Positions 23,535 to 34,059 of a stretch of 46,372 nt of DNA are shown in pieces (positions within the stretch are counted from its first letter, which is position 1; every line of letters starts with the position of its first letter). This DNA comes from Candidatus Omnitrophota bacterium (GTDB lineage Bacteria; Omnitrophota; Gorgyraeia; B26-G9). The position numbers were made by a program, and so were the translations under genes. The notes under the pieces are model-generated. The model was not told the origin of the DNA and did no database searches. It saw only the letters and a list, made by a program, of their open reading frames with translations. Location of the stretch: positions 1 through 46,372 of the forward strand of contig JAHIOQ010000157.1 in NCBI GenBank assembly GCA_018895275.1. Reading direction: 5' to 3'.

Positions 23535-25900
23535 ATACGTTTCAATGCCTCGACAAAAGAATTCACGGCCGGCAGCATATCCCGGATTACCTGTTTCTCC
23601 GGCAGGGGTATTTTAAGAGAACTTTTATTTGTAACTTTATCGGTTTCTATAAATTTTGTCCAGTCCGGCACGCCTTGTCCGGCTAAATTCCCGGCTAAAG
23701 CCTGTAACAGAGCGGCTCCCGCCGATAACAGTTCCCGAGATTGATTGGCTTTGGATTCATCAATCATAGATACGGCTTTTTCTTTAGAAGGTTCCTTTAA
23801 TTCCTTACCAGGCAGCTTATTGTCGATTTTAGGCGCGGAACCGGTCAATTCTTCCACCGACTCCATAAATTTTTTCAACCGGCTTTTACCGATAAAAATG
23901 CTATCCTGCCCGCCTTCAAGCACCCCGGCAAAAAGTGACTTTTTAAACTGCAATACCGACAGCATTCTATGCTCGATTGTTTTTTCCGAAACAAAGTTTA
24001 TGGCTCTAACCGGCCGGTGCTGTCCCAGCCGGTGAACACGGCCGATACGCTGTTCCAATACCGCGGGATTCCACGGTAAATCCATGTTAATAACCACCGA
24101 CGCCGCCTGAAGGTTTAATCCTATTCCTCCGGCATCGGTAGACAGAAAAATCCGGCACGCGGGATCCTCATTCAAAGCTTTTATCAGATCTTTACGTTTG
24201 TGGCCGGGCACACCGCCATGCAGATAAACGAAATTCCAGCGCTTTTTGCGCAACGCTTCCCCAACCAGCGAAGTCATTCTCTCCCACTGGCTGAAAATAA
24301 CTACTTTTACATCCTTATCTTCGAATATTTCACTAAGTAAAGTTATAAGCTCATCCAGCTTTTTCCCGGAATGTGTAGTTTGATCGATTAAAAAAGTATC
24401 ATCGCAGGCCATACGCATATATTGCAGGGCGACCATCAGCCGGCGATGATCGACTTCGGAAAGAAATTTATTCTTAGCCCACTTGCTTGCGATTTTTGAA
24501 ACAATCTCACTGTTTTCCTCATGAACTTTCATTTGTTCCGTGGTCATCGGCACAAAAAAAGTCTTATCCATACGTTCCGGAAGCTGCGTAAGAACTTCTT
24601 TCTTTGTGCGCCGAAGCAAAATCGAAGATAAGGTTTTACCGATAGACTTTAAATTGGCATATCCGGTAACCTTTCCGCTTTCCGGGTCTATTTGCTGATG
24701 ATTGGCTAAAAAACGGAATGTCGGCCCTAAATGATACCTGTCGACAAACTCAACTATCGAATGTAATTCTTCCAGCCGGTTTTCCAACGGCGTGCCCGTC
24801 AAAACCAGAGCATATTCGGATTTAATCTGCTTAACGCTTTTCGCTGTACGGGTTCTCCAGTTCTTTATGCGCTGCGCTTCATCAAGAATAACCATGTCGG
24901 GAGAAAACGCCGTAATCAAATCAATATCCCGGTAAACCACATCATAATTTACCACTTTATAAAAGCCGTCCTCCGCGTACAACCTCCGGCGATTAATGAA
25001 CCCTCCCTCAATAATACAAACCGGCCTCTGCGAGAATTTCTCGATTTCGCTCTTCCATTGATATTTCAGCGAAGTCGGGCAGATAATCAGGACTTTCTGC
25101 ATACCGAATTCCCGCGCTAAAATCTCTGTCGCGGCGATCGCCTGAATTGTCTTTCCCAATCCCATTTCATCCGCGATAAGCGCCCTGCCGGCCTGAGCCG
25201 CAAAAAGAGTTCCTTGCCGCTGATAAGGATAAAGCCGAACTTTCAAAAGCTGCTCAAAAAGCGGAGATTCCACTCCCAACGGGAACTTTTTTTCCAAACG
25301 GTTACGCCGATGCCCGGCATCCTGAATCCCGGCAATAAAAGCCAAGACATCATCATAACAGCGTAGTTCATGATCATTGAAACGGTTAGCCGCCTCCAGA
25401 AAAGCATTAAACCGGTAAAACGCGTCTTCCCGCAGCACATTATCCTCAAAATAATCCCCGGCCAGGATCTTAAGTTCCGCGGGAGCGTCGCTGCCGGCGG
25501 AAAAAATGACCTGACGCTGCAATCCGTAACGCAAAAAAATTTCGGAGAAAGGCGGTAAAAAACCCTTTGCCAACGCGGCCCTGCCTCGGGGCGTTTTACG
25601 CAAACGCGCTAATGTAAACTCGATATGTTTACACGTTCCCAGAGTATTGATACTAAAATCCGGGCAGGAGCAAAAATTTTCGCCCAGCCGGTCGCTGCGG
25701 ATTGCTACCCGGTAACTTCGTTTCGTATGCGGATTGGCGGCCGTGAACTCCGAAAAAACCGGATACCGCCCGATATTTTTCAAAATAAACTTTTGTCCCC
25801 GCGCGTATTCCCGCCGCAGCGCTATCTGCCATTGTTCAAGCGTAAGCTCCGGCGGTTTGTACGCAGGTGTCAACTTAACTGCCTTTTTATCTTCTTTCAT
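23522..25900 (-). CDS. SNF2-family helicase with N-terminal SWIM zinc finger
   Basis: 792 residues. A SWIM finger lies at residues 77-92 (CSCPDFSINTLGTCKH, C-x-C-x10-C-x-H). The SNF2 ATPase follows: Walker A DEMGLGKT (Lys250), DEAQ box in VILDEAQRIKNW, and LTGTPLENRLEEL. The second lobe has VVIFSQWERM, STDAGGIGLNLQ and the arginine finger motif QRIGRVHRLGQ. The last 130 residues are unassigned. Such proteins are double-stranded DNA translocases. It follows drmB by 69 nt on the same strand. Class 1 DISARM carries a SNF2-type helicase (DrmD); this one is shorter and has SWIM, so equivalence is only suggested. Its DNA is less AT-rich than drmE-A-B, hinting at a separate origin. Confidence 0.85.
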   Translation of the reverse strand: MKEDKKAVKLTPAYKPPELTLEQWQIALRREYARGQKFILKNIGRYPVFSEFTAANPHTKRSYRVAIRSDRLGENFCSCPDFSINTLGTCKHIEFTLARLRKTPRGRAALAKGFLPPFSEIFLRYGLQRQVIFSAGSDAPAELKILAGDYFEDNVLREDAFYRFNAFLEAANRFNDHELRCYDDVLAFIAGIQDAGHRRNRLEKKFPLGVESPLFEQLLKVRLYPYQRQGTLFAAQAGRALIADEMGLGKTIQAIAATEILAREFGMQKVLIICPTSLKYQWKSEIEKFSQRPVCIIEGGFINRRRLYAEDGFYKVVNYDVVYRDIDLITAFSPDMVILDEAQRIKNWRTRTAKSVKQIKSEYALVLTGTPLENRLEELHSIVEFVDRYHLGPTFRFLANHQQIDPESGKVTGYANLKSIGKTLSSILLRRTKKEVLTQLPERMDKTFFVPMTTEQMKVHEENSEIVSKIASKWAKNKFLSEVDHRRLMVALQYMRMACDDTFLIDQTTHSGKKLDELITLLSEIFEDKDVKVVIFSQWERMTSLVGEALRKKRWNFVYLHGGVPGHKRKDLIKALNEDPACRIFLSTDAGGIGLNLQAASVVINMDLPWNPAVLEQRIGRVHRLGQHRPVRAINFVSEKTIEHRMLSVLQFKKSLFAGVLEGGQDSIFIGKSRLKKFMESVEELTGSAPKIDNKLPGKELKEPSKEKAVSMIDESKANQSRELLSAGAALLQALAGNLAGQGVPDWTKFIETDKVTNKSSLKIPLPEKQVIRDMLPAVNSFVEALKRIVEN

Positions 25901-25969
25901 CTGTAACCATCCTTGTTAATCCGCTTATATGTTTTTTATAAATTAACCACGCCTGGCTGCCGTTACCCC

Positions 25970-28003
25970 TTACTCTTTCCAGCCTTTTAAAAAACCATTA
26001 TTCTCATCAATTAGAATTCCTCTGTCTAAAAACGAATTAAATCCCTCACAAGATATTTCGCTTATCAATAAACAAGAGTAGCACGCAGCAAAATTAAAGC
26101 CACCTATCCCTTGCCCATCACTTTCAAAACAAATGGGATCGCTATTACAATCTCTTGCCCGTAACAATGCTGATAAAAGAAGATTTTTGAAATTTTCAGA
26201 TTGTTTGATCAACCCTCCAAAACTTCCCTCACTACCGGCAATGGTATAAATTAAAAGCCCGCTCATATTATCAGTATCGCAATAAATCCTTTCAGCAACT
26301 GAAGAAGAAGGATAGCCGCAAATAAATTCGAGCTCTTTAATTATTATGTGAGAAAAGCTATGAATCAGCAAAAATTTTGTTAAATGTGTTAAGTCTTTAA
26401 ACTTTTTTTTGTCGATCATCTCGTTGATCTGAACCCTATCCCATAGAGTTTGAATTTTGGATTTAGTCTTTTCATTTCGCAAATATTCGCTAATAAAACA
26501 ATCTATCATTTTATCATCCCATTTAAGAAAAATACCTTCACCGAAACTTTCAACACCTGCTAAAAATTCCGTTTCAGCGTGATTTGTTACCGTGTATTTA
26601 GGTTTTAAAGGGACTTTTATATTATCGAACTGTATAGTTTTATCTTCCTTAGATAAAAAAACGTCTCTGTCCATTGGACTAAGTCGGGTATAACCTGTTT
26701 GTACCGAAGTTAACTTGAGACGCTTTATTTTAATAATTCGTTCAAACCCACAAGATTTTAAATCATTATTTATTATAATTTCTTCAACAACCAAATCTCT
26801 GTTTTCCAAATTATGATTATCCCTATTAAGTAAATATTCGTATTCATTCTTCCTGAATTCCATTTCGGTCAAAAACTTTCCTTCACCTAAAACTTGCGAA
26901 ACATCCTTTAAATCATATTTCAAAGTTACTGCAATGTCCCCAGGAGAAACACCCCGGCTCCAGGCATTACGAATTGTGAGCGTATCTGTATGTGAAAGTT
27001 TATTTTCTGGTTGTGGAATAAATAAACTGTTCATTATAATTGGATAATACACACTATTACTGGTCCGAATTAGTGGTTTGAAATTAACAGGATACGATTT
27101 TTTTTGACTGTCAGTAATGGTTCCTTTTCTCTTTCTTAAATTAAAAAAACCGCCTAATGTCCTTTTATTTGAACAACTTTCACATTGAATAGTTATACCG
27201 ACTAAATCAGACAGTTTAGTTGAACGAATGTATTTAAGCGAAGGCTTAGAACAACAATTATCTTGTCCTAAGACATACTTACCTCCTAAATTTCCCTCTA
27301 CTTCTTCGTTCTTTAAGCGCTGTGCCGTTATCCATTTGGGCCAATCAATATCCTCAATATCCCCTATGTGAGAAACCAGCACAAATCTAACCTGCTCTAA
27401 CTTGCGGCGAACTCGACTTTTCGAATTACCTTTCTTTTTAGATTTTAACGCATCTTTATAACAACAATAGCAATTAGGCCTGCCGGAAAGTTTAGAATCA
27501 TAAAAAAATCCTTTCCTTATTCTATCCGGATCAGTTATGCCCTCTTCATTTTGTAAAACATCTTTCCAACCTACCCACCATTCATTTATTGTTTTAAATC
27601 TTTCACATTTTTCACAGAAGTACCAAGTTGGAAAAAATTCTACTCTACCAACTAAATTTTCATTTGCCGGCAATAACCTGTTGATTTCATTTTGCGCGTT
27701 TGGGGGAACCTGAATAATCCTTTGTAGCTTGGGGAATATGCCTGTCGCGCGCAGACGATTTAACAAACGAGTTTCTTTTATTTCAAAAATGTAATTCTCA
27801 TCATCATCAGTTAACAAAAAATTATAAGGTGGATTATTTTGAAAAAACTTCCATCTATCCAAATAATCCACCTTATAAGCGCCAACCGGACTTTCAATAA
27901 TAGCTTGTATTCCCGCGCTTGTCGATATCGATTTACGGGTTTGAGTATGAATATAACGTTTTATCGTGCTTTGGGAATTGTTCTTCTTAGAATACTTAAT
28001 CAT
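25970..28003 (-). CDS. drmB: DISARM protein DrmB (DUF1998)
   Basis: 677 residues. The early part holds zinc-ligand pairs (WYFCEKCERFK near 128-133; NCYCCYKDAL), and a further set lies near CSNKR. The DUF1998 block is clear near the end: HSFSHIIIKELEFICGYPSS, then VAERIYC, LLIYTIAGSEGSFGGLIKQ and the C-x2-C-type tail AACYSCLLISEISCEGFN followed by LDRGILI. DrmB forms a complex with the DrmA helicase in DISARM, which restricts unmodified phage DNA; DrmB is thought to bind DNA and be relieved by particular DNA ends. It begins 19 nt after drmA ends. Its ribosome site AAGG lies 5 nt before ATG. AT-rich, N/K/I-rich coding. Confidence 0.85.
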   Translation of the reverse strand: MIKYSKKNNSQSTIKRYIHTQTRKSISTSAGIQAIIESPVGAYKVDYLDRWKFFQNNPPYNFLLTDDDENYIFEIKETRLLNRLRATGIFPKLQRIIQVPPNAQNEINRLLPANENLVGRVEFFPTWYFCEKCERFKTINEWWVGWKDVLQNEEGITDPDRIRKGFFYDSKLSGRPNCYCCYKDALKSKKKGNSKSRVRRKLEQVRFVLVSHIGDIEDIDWPKWITAQRLKNEEVEGNLGGKYVLGQDNCCSKPSLKYIRSTKLSDLVGITIQCESCSNKRTLGGFFNLRKRKGTITDSQKKSYPVNFKPLIRTSNSVYYPIIMNSLFIPQPENKLSHTDTLTIRNAWSRGVSPGDIAVTLKYDLKDVSQVLGEGKFLTEMEFRKNEYEYLLNRDNHNLENRDLVVEEIIINNDLKSCGFERIIKIKRLKLTSVQTGYTRLSPMDRDVFLSKEDKTIQFDNIKVPLKPKYTVTNHAETEFLAGVESFGEGIFLKWDDKMIDCFISEYLRNEKTKSKIQTLWDRVQINEMIDKKKFKDLTHLTKFLLIHSFSHIIIKELEFICGYPSSSVAERIYCDTDNMSGLLIYTIAGSEGSFGGLIKQSENFKNLLLSALLRARDCNSDPICFESDGQGIGGFNFAACYSCLLISEISCEGFNSFLDRGILIDENNGFLKGWKE

Positions 28004-28022
28004 AAAAACCTTACTGATTTAT

Positions 28023-31000
28023 CTACAAATCATTTATTCTGTAATACGTTTCGGTATCAATATCTCTTAGGGAATTCATTGCAAGCCAAATCTCACAAAA
28101 AGGATTCCTATCACTCGATGCTTTTTTAAGCAGTGTCGAATAAGTTAAGTTATTCACTCGCTTCTTTTGTGCGACCCAGCTTTTTATCAAATCGTCCAAA
28201 ATGCCGTTTAAATACTCATTCGTTCCAAATCGACTAATAATATAGTTCTTAAAAGGTTCTGCGTATTCACTTTTGAAATTCCTGGCATCGGCATTTTTAT
28301 TTAATTCCGAAACACTGTTGCGCAAGAAAGCAACAAAGATTGTTGCAAGCATTTTACGAATTGTATTTTCAGTGAACGGCGTAACACTTAATGGTTCAAC
28401 AAATTTGTAATACGCCTGATGAAATGAAATAAAATTTTCGAAATAAGATTTATCTCTGGCTTGACTAGGATTAAAAAAAGTAAAAATAATCCCATCATAT
28501 TTTCTGCCTATACGGCTGCTCGCCTGTATATATTCTGCAATGTTCCGGGGCATCCCATTAATCAACATAATATTTAATCTACTGACATCAATACCGACTG
28601 AAATCATGTTGGAAGCAAGCACAAGGTCTAACGTGCCTTTTACATATTTATAGCCCTTTTCAGAAGTGTTAATTTGCCACTGCTCTTCTAATCTTTTCAG
28701 CGTTGATTTAATATCATTGCTTTCAATACGACTGGTTAATTCAAGACAACGGTTATCGATATTTCTAATTAAAAATTTAAGATTTGATTTATCTCCATAA
28801 TTTCTACTGACTAAAACGTTTGTATTTGTTTGTATTTCATCATTAATTTTATTAAAAATTTTTCCAACATCTTTTAGAGAATTGTAGTATGAAACGATTG
28901 TCCAGTACAAATCCATATCCGACGGACTATTTTGGCCATACAATTTCAATCTTGTGTAAAGCAAATATGGTATAATCCATAATTGCGTATTGAGACCTGT
29001 TTTACCTGTCGGCATAAATCCAACATATTTTCGTTTACTTATGCTTTCTTTTGCAAAGAAGCTGTCTTTATATGAGATACCCAACGGCGGGAAAACATTT
29101 ACCTCCTTTCCCGCGTAGAGTTCTTTGACTTGATGGACAGTATTTCTAGTTGTTGCTGTCGACGCTATTATTTTAGGCCTTCGATTCCCTTTACTGCATA
29201 GATAATCTACAACACTTTCGAAAATCCCGACAATAGAGCCTAAAGGCCCGCTGATTAAATGCAATTCATCTTGTATTATTAAATCCGGCGGCAATGCTTC
29301 CGAAAATGCATTAAAGAACTTATTAGTTTCCTCCTTCCATGCTAATTGCGCGAATTTATCAACCGTCGCGAACAAAAGAGTCGGGGGCTCTTTATAAAGC
29401 ATTTCATCAACAACCTGTATCGGTAATTTTAGCTTTTTATCAGTTGAACTAAAAGTACACTTCTTATTAACACAGTTAAAATAGAAATAGCCTTTTGCGC
29501 CTCCCTCGCATTCATAACCATTTGCCCAACCACCATTCCTTAATTTTGAAATAAATTTTGTCCCGCACCAAGGACAAGCAGTGAGATGTAACCGGCTGGT
29601 ATGTTGATCCGCTTTTTCGTAATCAGTAACTTTTTCAACTATATCTACAGCATCCTGAATTTTGTTGGGAGACGCCCCTTCTCCTACCCAAAGTCCGATA
29701 GAAATATTTTCATCATGCAATTCATCGTCAAGCTTTCTGCGCAAAAACTCTAAGGCTAAAATCAATCGTGAAGCCCTTTCAAACTGCTGCGATGTTAACA
29801 GCCTCAACGTATAACGCATTATAATGGCCGTTCCTTTTGATTTTTCAGCGTCATTATTTATTCGTCTCCATAAAATTGTAAAAGCTGAAACGGCTAAATA
29901 AGCTTCGGTTTTTCCACCTCCGGTTGGAAACCAAATCAAATCTACAATATTTTTTCTATCATCAGAGTGTTCATTCACAATACCTTCTATGCTTAAAAGC
30001 AAAAAAGCTAATTGAAAAGGACGATATCTTGGTGGTTGGGGCATTTCGGGATTAAGAAAATTCCAATCGGAATATTCCTCAAAAAATTTTAAAGAATCAT
30101 AATCTGCGTTCTCCGTTTCCTCTGTCAATTGCTTTTCCTTATTCCCGAAGCGTTTGTCTTTACTTATTATTATTTGAATAAACATCGCAGTATTCGCTAA
30201 CTGAAAACAGCGAAAAACTTTTTCATTTGAGTCCAGTAGTTTAATTCCACTTTCTAACCTATTTAAATTTTTATGCTGTCTTTCGACCAGCTTATTAGTA
30301 ATATCTTGATCGCTATTGCTAAAAGTGGATGCTGTCTTTTCTTGTTCGTTTATCCATTTGTGATAAAGCGAAACGAATAATTCAAGATCCTGAATAATTT
30401 CTTTTTTATTATCATTAAAGTGAGAAAGCCGCTTAAGTTCCAAACATTTATTTAAGGCTTCAAAGTCATTCGGAAAATCTTCTTTTGAAAAATCATTTTT
30501 CATCCCATAGACAATCTTTTCCGGCATAAACGTTGTTTTTATTGAATTAGGATTCTCTGAGGCCTCGGATGTATTATTGTACCATTGTACTGAACAATTA
30601 TGCCCCACACTGAAACTTTTGATCTCGCGGTAAATAAAGTTGATCTCATTTTGTTCTTCATCAAACGGATGCAATTCTCTTTGAGATTTGTAGGGTTTGA
30701 GAAGAATATCTTCAATAGATATTGTGGATTGAAACAAGCATTTTCTATTTAAATCTTCATTAGCATTACTGAATTTCAAGGAAGAATGATTTGATTTATT
30801 AACCAATAATATTTTCACATAATTATTGCCCTTATATTCATAGGTTTTTAACAAATACTTGACCGATAGTTGCTGATTTCCAAAAGATTTATGGAATATT
30901 TCAATTGGTTCTGTAATATTTACAACCGGAATATCCTTTATTATGCTCACTTGTTGTCTTTTCCACGCACGTCCCAATAATTTTTCTAATAAATGAATAT

Positions 31001-31691
31001 AATTATAGACTTCTTTTTTATCAATGTTTTTCTTTTTTCGAAATTCATCATAATCTTTATACTCTCCGCTTCTTGGATTTTGTTGAGTTCCTTTTAATTC
31101 TCTTGATAGGAACATCAATCCATCACTATATGCAAGCGCATCTTTGAAGGAAAGCTGATTTTCAATTGTTTCATCAAAGAAACTATTATAACCCTCTTGA
31201 GAAATTGCGATTTTTCTTTGCGAAGAAGAAGGTTTAAGCTGATTATACATGCCAAAGGAAAAATTTACTTCAATAGTTTTTCGCGCTTCTATACAAAAAG
31301 TGAACCCAATATGCGTCGGAAAGAAAAAATTTTGATTCAAATGGAAATCCGGGATATCTGTAGTTTGAGCTCTATCTTCTTCGTTTTTTTTGTCCTCTAC
31401 ATTTTCTTCTCTATCCTCTTCTATGGATATTGCATCATCGAAGGTATTATCGTAGTCTTTTTCATTCGTATCTGCAAGATTTTCACTTGTTTCTCTTTCT
31501 TCTTGTGAAGAAGCAATGGTGGTTCCAGATGAAAACGTTTTTTCAGGGAAAAGTATTCCGGAATAATATCGATTTAACGGATAATCAGAAATTAGCTCTT
31601 CGTTTTCATCTACGCCAAAAGTGTCGGAACCTGGACCGACAAGTCCCTTTTTAATTTCTTCGTAAAATATATCGCGGTTTTTATTCATCAT
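28023..31691 (-). CDS. drmA: DISARM helicase DrmA
   Basis: 1,222 residues from ATG 31691 (a GTG two codons earlier and a second ATG are alternatives); it overlaps the 3' end of drmE by 11 nt. The DrmA-type start is visible: KKGLVGPGSD, YPLNRYYSGILFPEK. After a charged Glu/Asp-rich linker (about 60-110) come the helicase lobes: Walker A IWFPTGGGKTEAY (about 589-600), a zinc-ligand set CPWCGTKF ... CVNKKC (708-747), DEAD-like box IIQDELHLISGP (about 808-818), STATT (846-850), and in lobe 2 ASNMISVGIDVSRLNIML and QASSRIGR. DrmA is the motor of DISARM and acts with DrmB. In drm order: drmE, drmA, drmB. Confidence 0.9.
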   Translation of the reverse strand: MMNKNRDIFYEEIKKGLVGPGSDTFGVDENEELISDYPLNRYYSGILFPEKTFSSGTTIASSQEERETSENLADTNEKDYDNTFDDAISIEEDREENVEDKKNEEDRAQTTDIPDFHLNQNFFFPTHIGFTFCIEARKTIEVNFSFGMYNQLKPSSSQRKIAISQEGYNSFFDETIENQLSFKDALAYSDGLMFLSRELKGTQQNPRSGEYKDYDEFRKKKNIDKKEVYNYIHLLEKLLGRAWKRQQVSIIKDIPVVNITEPIEIFHKSFGNQQLSVKYLLKTYEYKGNNYVKILLVNKSNHSSLKFSNANEDLNRKCLFQSTISIEDILLKPYKSQRELHPFDEEQNEINFIYREIKSFSVGHNCSVQWYNNTSEASENPNSIKTTFMPEKIVYGMKNDFSKEDFPNDFEALNKCLELKRLSHFNDNKKEIIQDLELFVSLYHKWINEQEKTASTFSNSDQDITNKLVERQHKNLNRLESGIKLLDSNEKVFRCFQLANTAMFIQIIISKDKRFGNKEKQLTEETENADYDSLKFFEEYSDWNFLNPEMPQPPRYRPFQLAFLLLSIEGIVNEHSDDRKNIVDLIWFPTGGGKTEAYLAVSAFTILWRRINNDAEKSKGTAIIMRYTLRLLTSQQFERASRLILALEFLRRKLDDELHDENISIGLWVGEGASPNKIQDAVDIVEKVTDYEKADQHTSRLHLTACPWCGTKFISKLRNGGWANGYECEGGAKGYFYFNCVNKKCTFSSTDKKLKLPIQVVDEMLYKEPPTLLFATVDKFAQLAWKEETNKFFNAFSEALPPDLIIQDELHLISGPLGSIVGIFESVVDYLCSKGNRRPKIIASTATTRNTVHQVKELYAGKEVNVFPPLGISYKDSFFAKESISKRKYVGFMPTGKTGLNTQLWIIPYLLYTRLKLYGQNSPSDMDLYWTIVSYYNSLKDVGKIFNKINDEIQTNTNVLVSRNYGDKSNLKFLIRNIDNRCLELTSRIESNDIKSTLKRLEEQWQINTSEKGYKYVKGTLDLVLASNMISVGIDVSRLNIMLINGMPRNIAEYIQASSRIGRKYDGIIFTFFNPSQARDKSYFENFISFHQAYYKFVEPLSVTPFTENTIRKMLATIFVAFLRNSVSELNKNADARNFKSEYAEPFKNYIISRFGTNEYLNGILDDLIKSWVAQKKRVNNLTYSTLLKKASSDRNPFCEIWLAMNSLRDIDTETYYRINDL

Positions 31692-34059
31692 TTTCACTTT
31701 TCTTCGTTAATAGTTCAATATCTTTTATCGTTTTTACAGGTATTTGTGAAACAATTTTTTCAATATCATTCTTCGCATACCACTCCGAAATAAATTCGTC
31801 CATTTCTCCGGAAATTAAATAACTATTTATACTCTCACTTAATTTAAAGCCATATTCGATTTCTTTTCCCCTGTAGTCGCTAATAAAAGGCAGGATATCA
31901 TTGCGTACTAATTCAAAACTAAAGCGATTGTCATTTATTGTCTTGGCTATAGCGATAAGGTCTCTTCTTCCTCTTGGAAATGTTACTTCCTTATTCAGAT
32001 ATCGTCGTAACGTATTTTTACTAACCGTAAAACGATTTCGAACCAATCTTTCATAACACTCATCTTCTTCCGATATTTTAGAATAATATTCCAATAAACA
32101 ATTTTGCCAAAGTTGTGAGTATTCATCTGCTTTTTTAATCATTTCCGGATGCTTCAATTCAAAAATTGCACGTAAGGTTTTTTTGTCTGGATTAACATAT
32201 ATCTGCACCGAATCACCCGGTTCAAGCTCTTCAATTGATACTTTATGCTTATCTTCCTCCAAAATTTTTAAAACATTTTTAGTTGATGGTAATTTTACTG
32301 TTAAATTATCGGTAAAAACTATTCTATATTCTGTTTCATTACTTTCATCCATTGTTTCAGCAAGCGCCTCAATTAGATTATCAAAGGTAGAAAACTGATA
32401 ATAAGGATCATTAAATTCAACACCTGAAATCTCATATCGGTCTGGACTCGCGTATTCGCGGTTTATTTCCTCAATATATTTATCGATATGATAATTAAAT
32501 GCCTTCTCTTCAATCTCGTAGACTAAAAGATTATATTTAGTTTTTGCTTTCGCTAATCTTTCAATAAATTTATCAATTCTTCCATTCCCATAAATAGATG
32601 CTACCACCTTATGCAGCATTTCATTGTCATCATCGCTTTTAGCAAATGATTTTATGTCCGTTTTTGCCCGTTGAAAAGCCAAAGAAAAATATTCCCGTTC
32701 TTTGTTATCCCAATATTCGTTCCTAATAATACTGCTTTTATCTATATCCTCTAATAATTTGATTGTCGGAACCCGCTTTTGGATATGTCTATATATTTGA
32801 TTAAGTTCGTTGCTAAGAGTACTATGTAAAAAAGGTGGTGAAATTAATTGATGAATAAACGTATTATAATCTTTTAGCCACTCTGTTTTGTTGTTCTTTC
32901 TAATTGCGTTCAATATTTTGTTAAATTGCAATTTAAACTTCGCTTGATATTCTTGATAATCAAAATCAGGATTAATACCCCAAAAACCATCACTCAAAGC
33001 TTCATTCAAGCTTGTCTCAAAATCATTGCTTATTTGATTTATTTTATTGTTAAATGAATCCATTTTTAAAGACAAATCATAATACAGTCTTCTTATGTGT
33101 CTAAAAAGCGACCTTAATTTAACCGTGTGTTTTATCTCTATATCATATAACAATTTATAAAAATCACTGATTGATTCATCTAATTCTTTATTCCTAACAA
33201 TTATTCTTCCAGGTTCAATTACTTCTTCGCCCTTTAAATACTTAATTTCAGGAATCGTCCATTTCCACCTTAAAGGTACTTGATTATTCCCCAGGTCAAG
33301 CTTACTGTCCTTTTCTCCGATAAATATGACGCGTGTAATTTTTTTTTGATTGTAATAATTTCTAATAGTACTAATGGAGTGCGCATACTTTGAACCACCC
33401 ACAAATATACAAGTAGAGAAAGTAACCTGTTTACCATTAATTTCGTTCTCTAAATACCTTTCAAGTAGATTTATATTTTTTAAAATTGAAATTTTAGGAA
33501 GCAAAGGTGAATTATACTTTATTTCAATTTGCTCTAACTCATTTTCTTTAACAAAGCAAGCAGGGTATTCTTTAGGAAGTAATTTAAATATATTCTGATT
33601 TGCAATGACCAAAAGCTTTTCATTGTTAAAAAAATCATGTTGATTTTGTGCCCCGAAAGATTTTTTGAATTCTTCTATCCTATTTTGGATAACCCCAATA
33701 GAATTGATTTCATAATTACTAATCGGTAAATATCGATCAAGATTTTGGGGAGTTATTTTAATGGCCGAATTGCAAAGAGTTAATATAGGTGTTATACTTT
33801 TAATTTGATATATACTTTCATAATCATAAGAATAAACTTTCTGTCCTAATTTAAAATCAAATTCATAACTGATTGACCCACATTTTTGCTGGCTAAGATT
33901 ACAAATAATTTCTTTAACGTCTATTTCTTTTTCATCAACTATAAAATGAATACTCTTGCTTGACTTTAAGACAAGGTGCAATGTAATTATAGATAAATCT
34001 TTCTTAAGTCCATTTTTAGATAATATTGATTCTAAATATCTTTTTGGCGTTTTCAACAT
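31681..34059 (-). CDS. drmE: DrmE-like protein, class 2 DISARM marker
   Basis: 792 residues, first gene of the DISARM-like operon. I see no Walker motifs. The centre has a Rossmann-like stretch (TFSTCIFVGGSKYAHSISTI, then TRVIFIGEKD) and a long helical part (about 300-480). The last third reads TVKLPSTKNVLKILEEDKH, VSIEELEPGDSVQIYV, then LWQNCLLEYY, TLRRYLNKEVTFPRGRRDLI and IAKTIND, the arrangement I associate with DrmE-type C-termini: a 'GDxV' beta element followed by a winged-helix-like W-L-Y-L segment. Position directly upstream of drmA supports this. DrmE is required in class 2 DISARM but its role is unknown. The product is N/K/I-rich, coded in AT-rich DNA. The start has little ribosome site. 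Confidence 0.65.
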   Translation of the reverse strand: MLKTPKRYLESILSKNGLKKDLSIITLHLVLKSSKSIHFIVDEKEIDVKEIICNLSQQKCGSISYEFDFKLGQKVYSYDYESIYQIKSITPILTLCNSAIKITPQNLDRYLPISNYEINSIGVIQNRIEEFKKSFGAQNQHDFFNNEKLLVIANQNIFKLLPKEYPACFVKENELEQIEIKYNSPLLPKISILKNINLLERYLENEINGKQVTFSTCIFVGGSKYAHSISTIRNYYNQKKITRVIFIGEKDSKLDLGNNQVPLRWKWTIPEIKYLKGEEVIEPGRIIVRNKELDESISDFYKLLYDIEIKHTVKLRSLFRHIRRLYYDLSLKMDSFNNKINQISNDFETSLNEALSDGFWGINPDFDYQEYQAKFKLQFNKILNAIRKNNKTEWLKDYNTFIHQLISPPFLHSTLSNELNQIYRHIQKRVPTIKLLEDIDKSSIIRNEYWDNKEREYFSLAFQRAKTDIKSFAKSDDDNEMLHKVVASIYGNGRIDKFIERLAKAKTKYNLLVYEIEEKAFNYHIDKYIEEINREYASPDRYEISGVEFNDPYYQFSTFDNLIEALAETMDESNETEYRIVFTDNLTVKLPSTKNVLKILEEDKHKVSIEELEPGDSVQIYVNPDKKTLRAIFELKHPEMIKKADEYSQLWQNCLLEYYSKISEEDECYERLVRNRFTVSKNTLRRYLNKEVTFPRGRRDLIAIAKTINDNRFSFELVRNDILPFISDYRGKEIEYGFKLSESINSYLISGEMDEFISEWYAKNDIEKIVSQIPVKTIKDIELLTKKSENDE

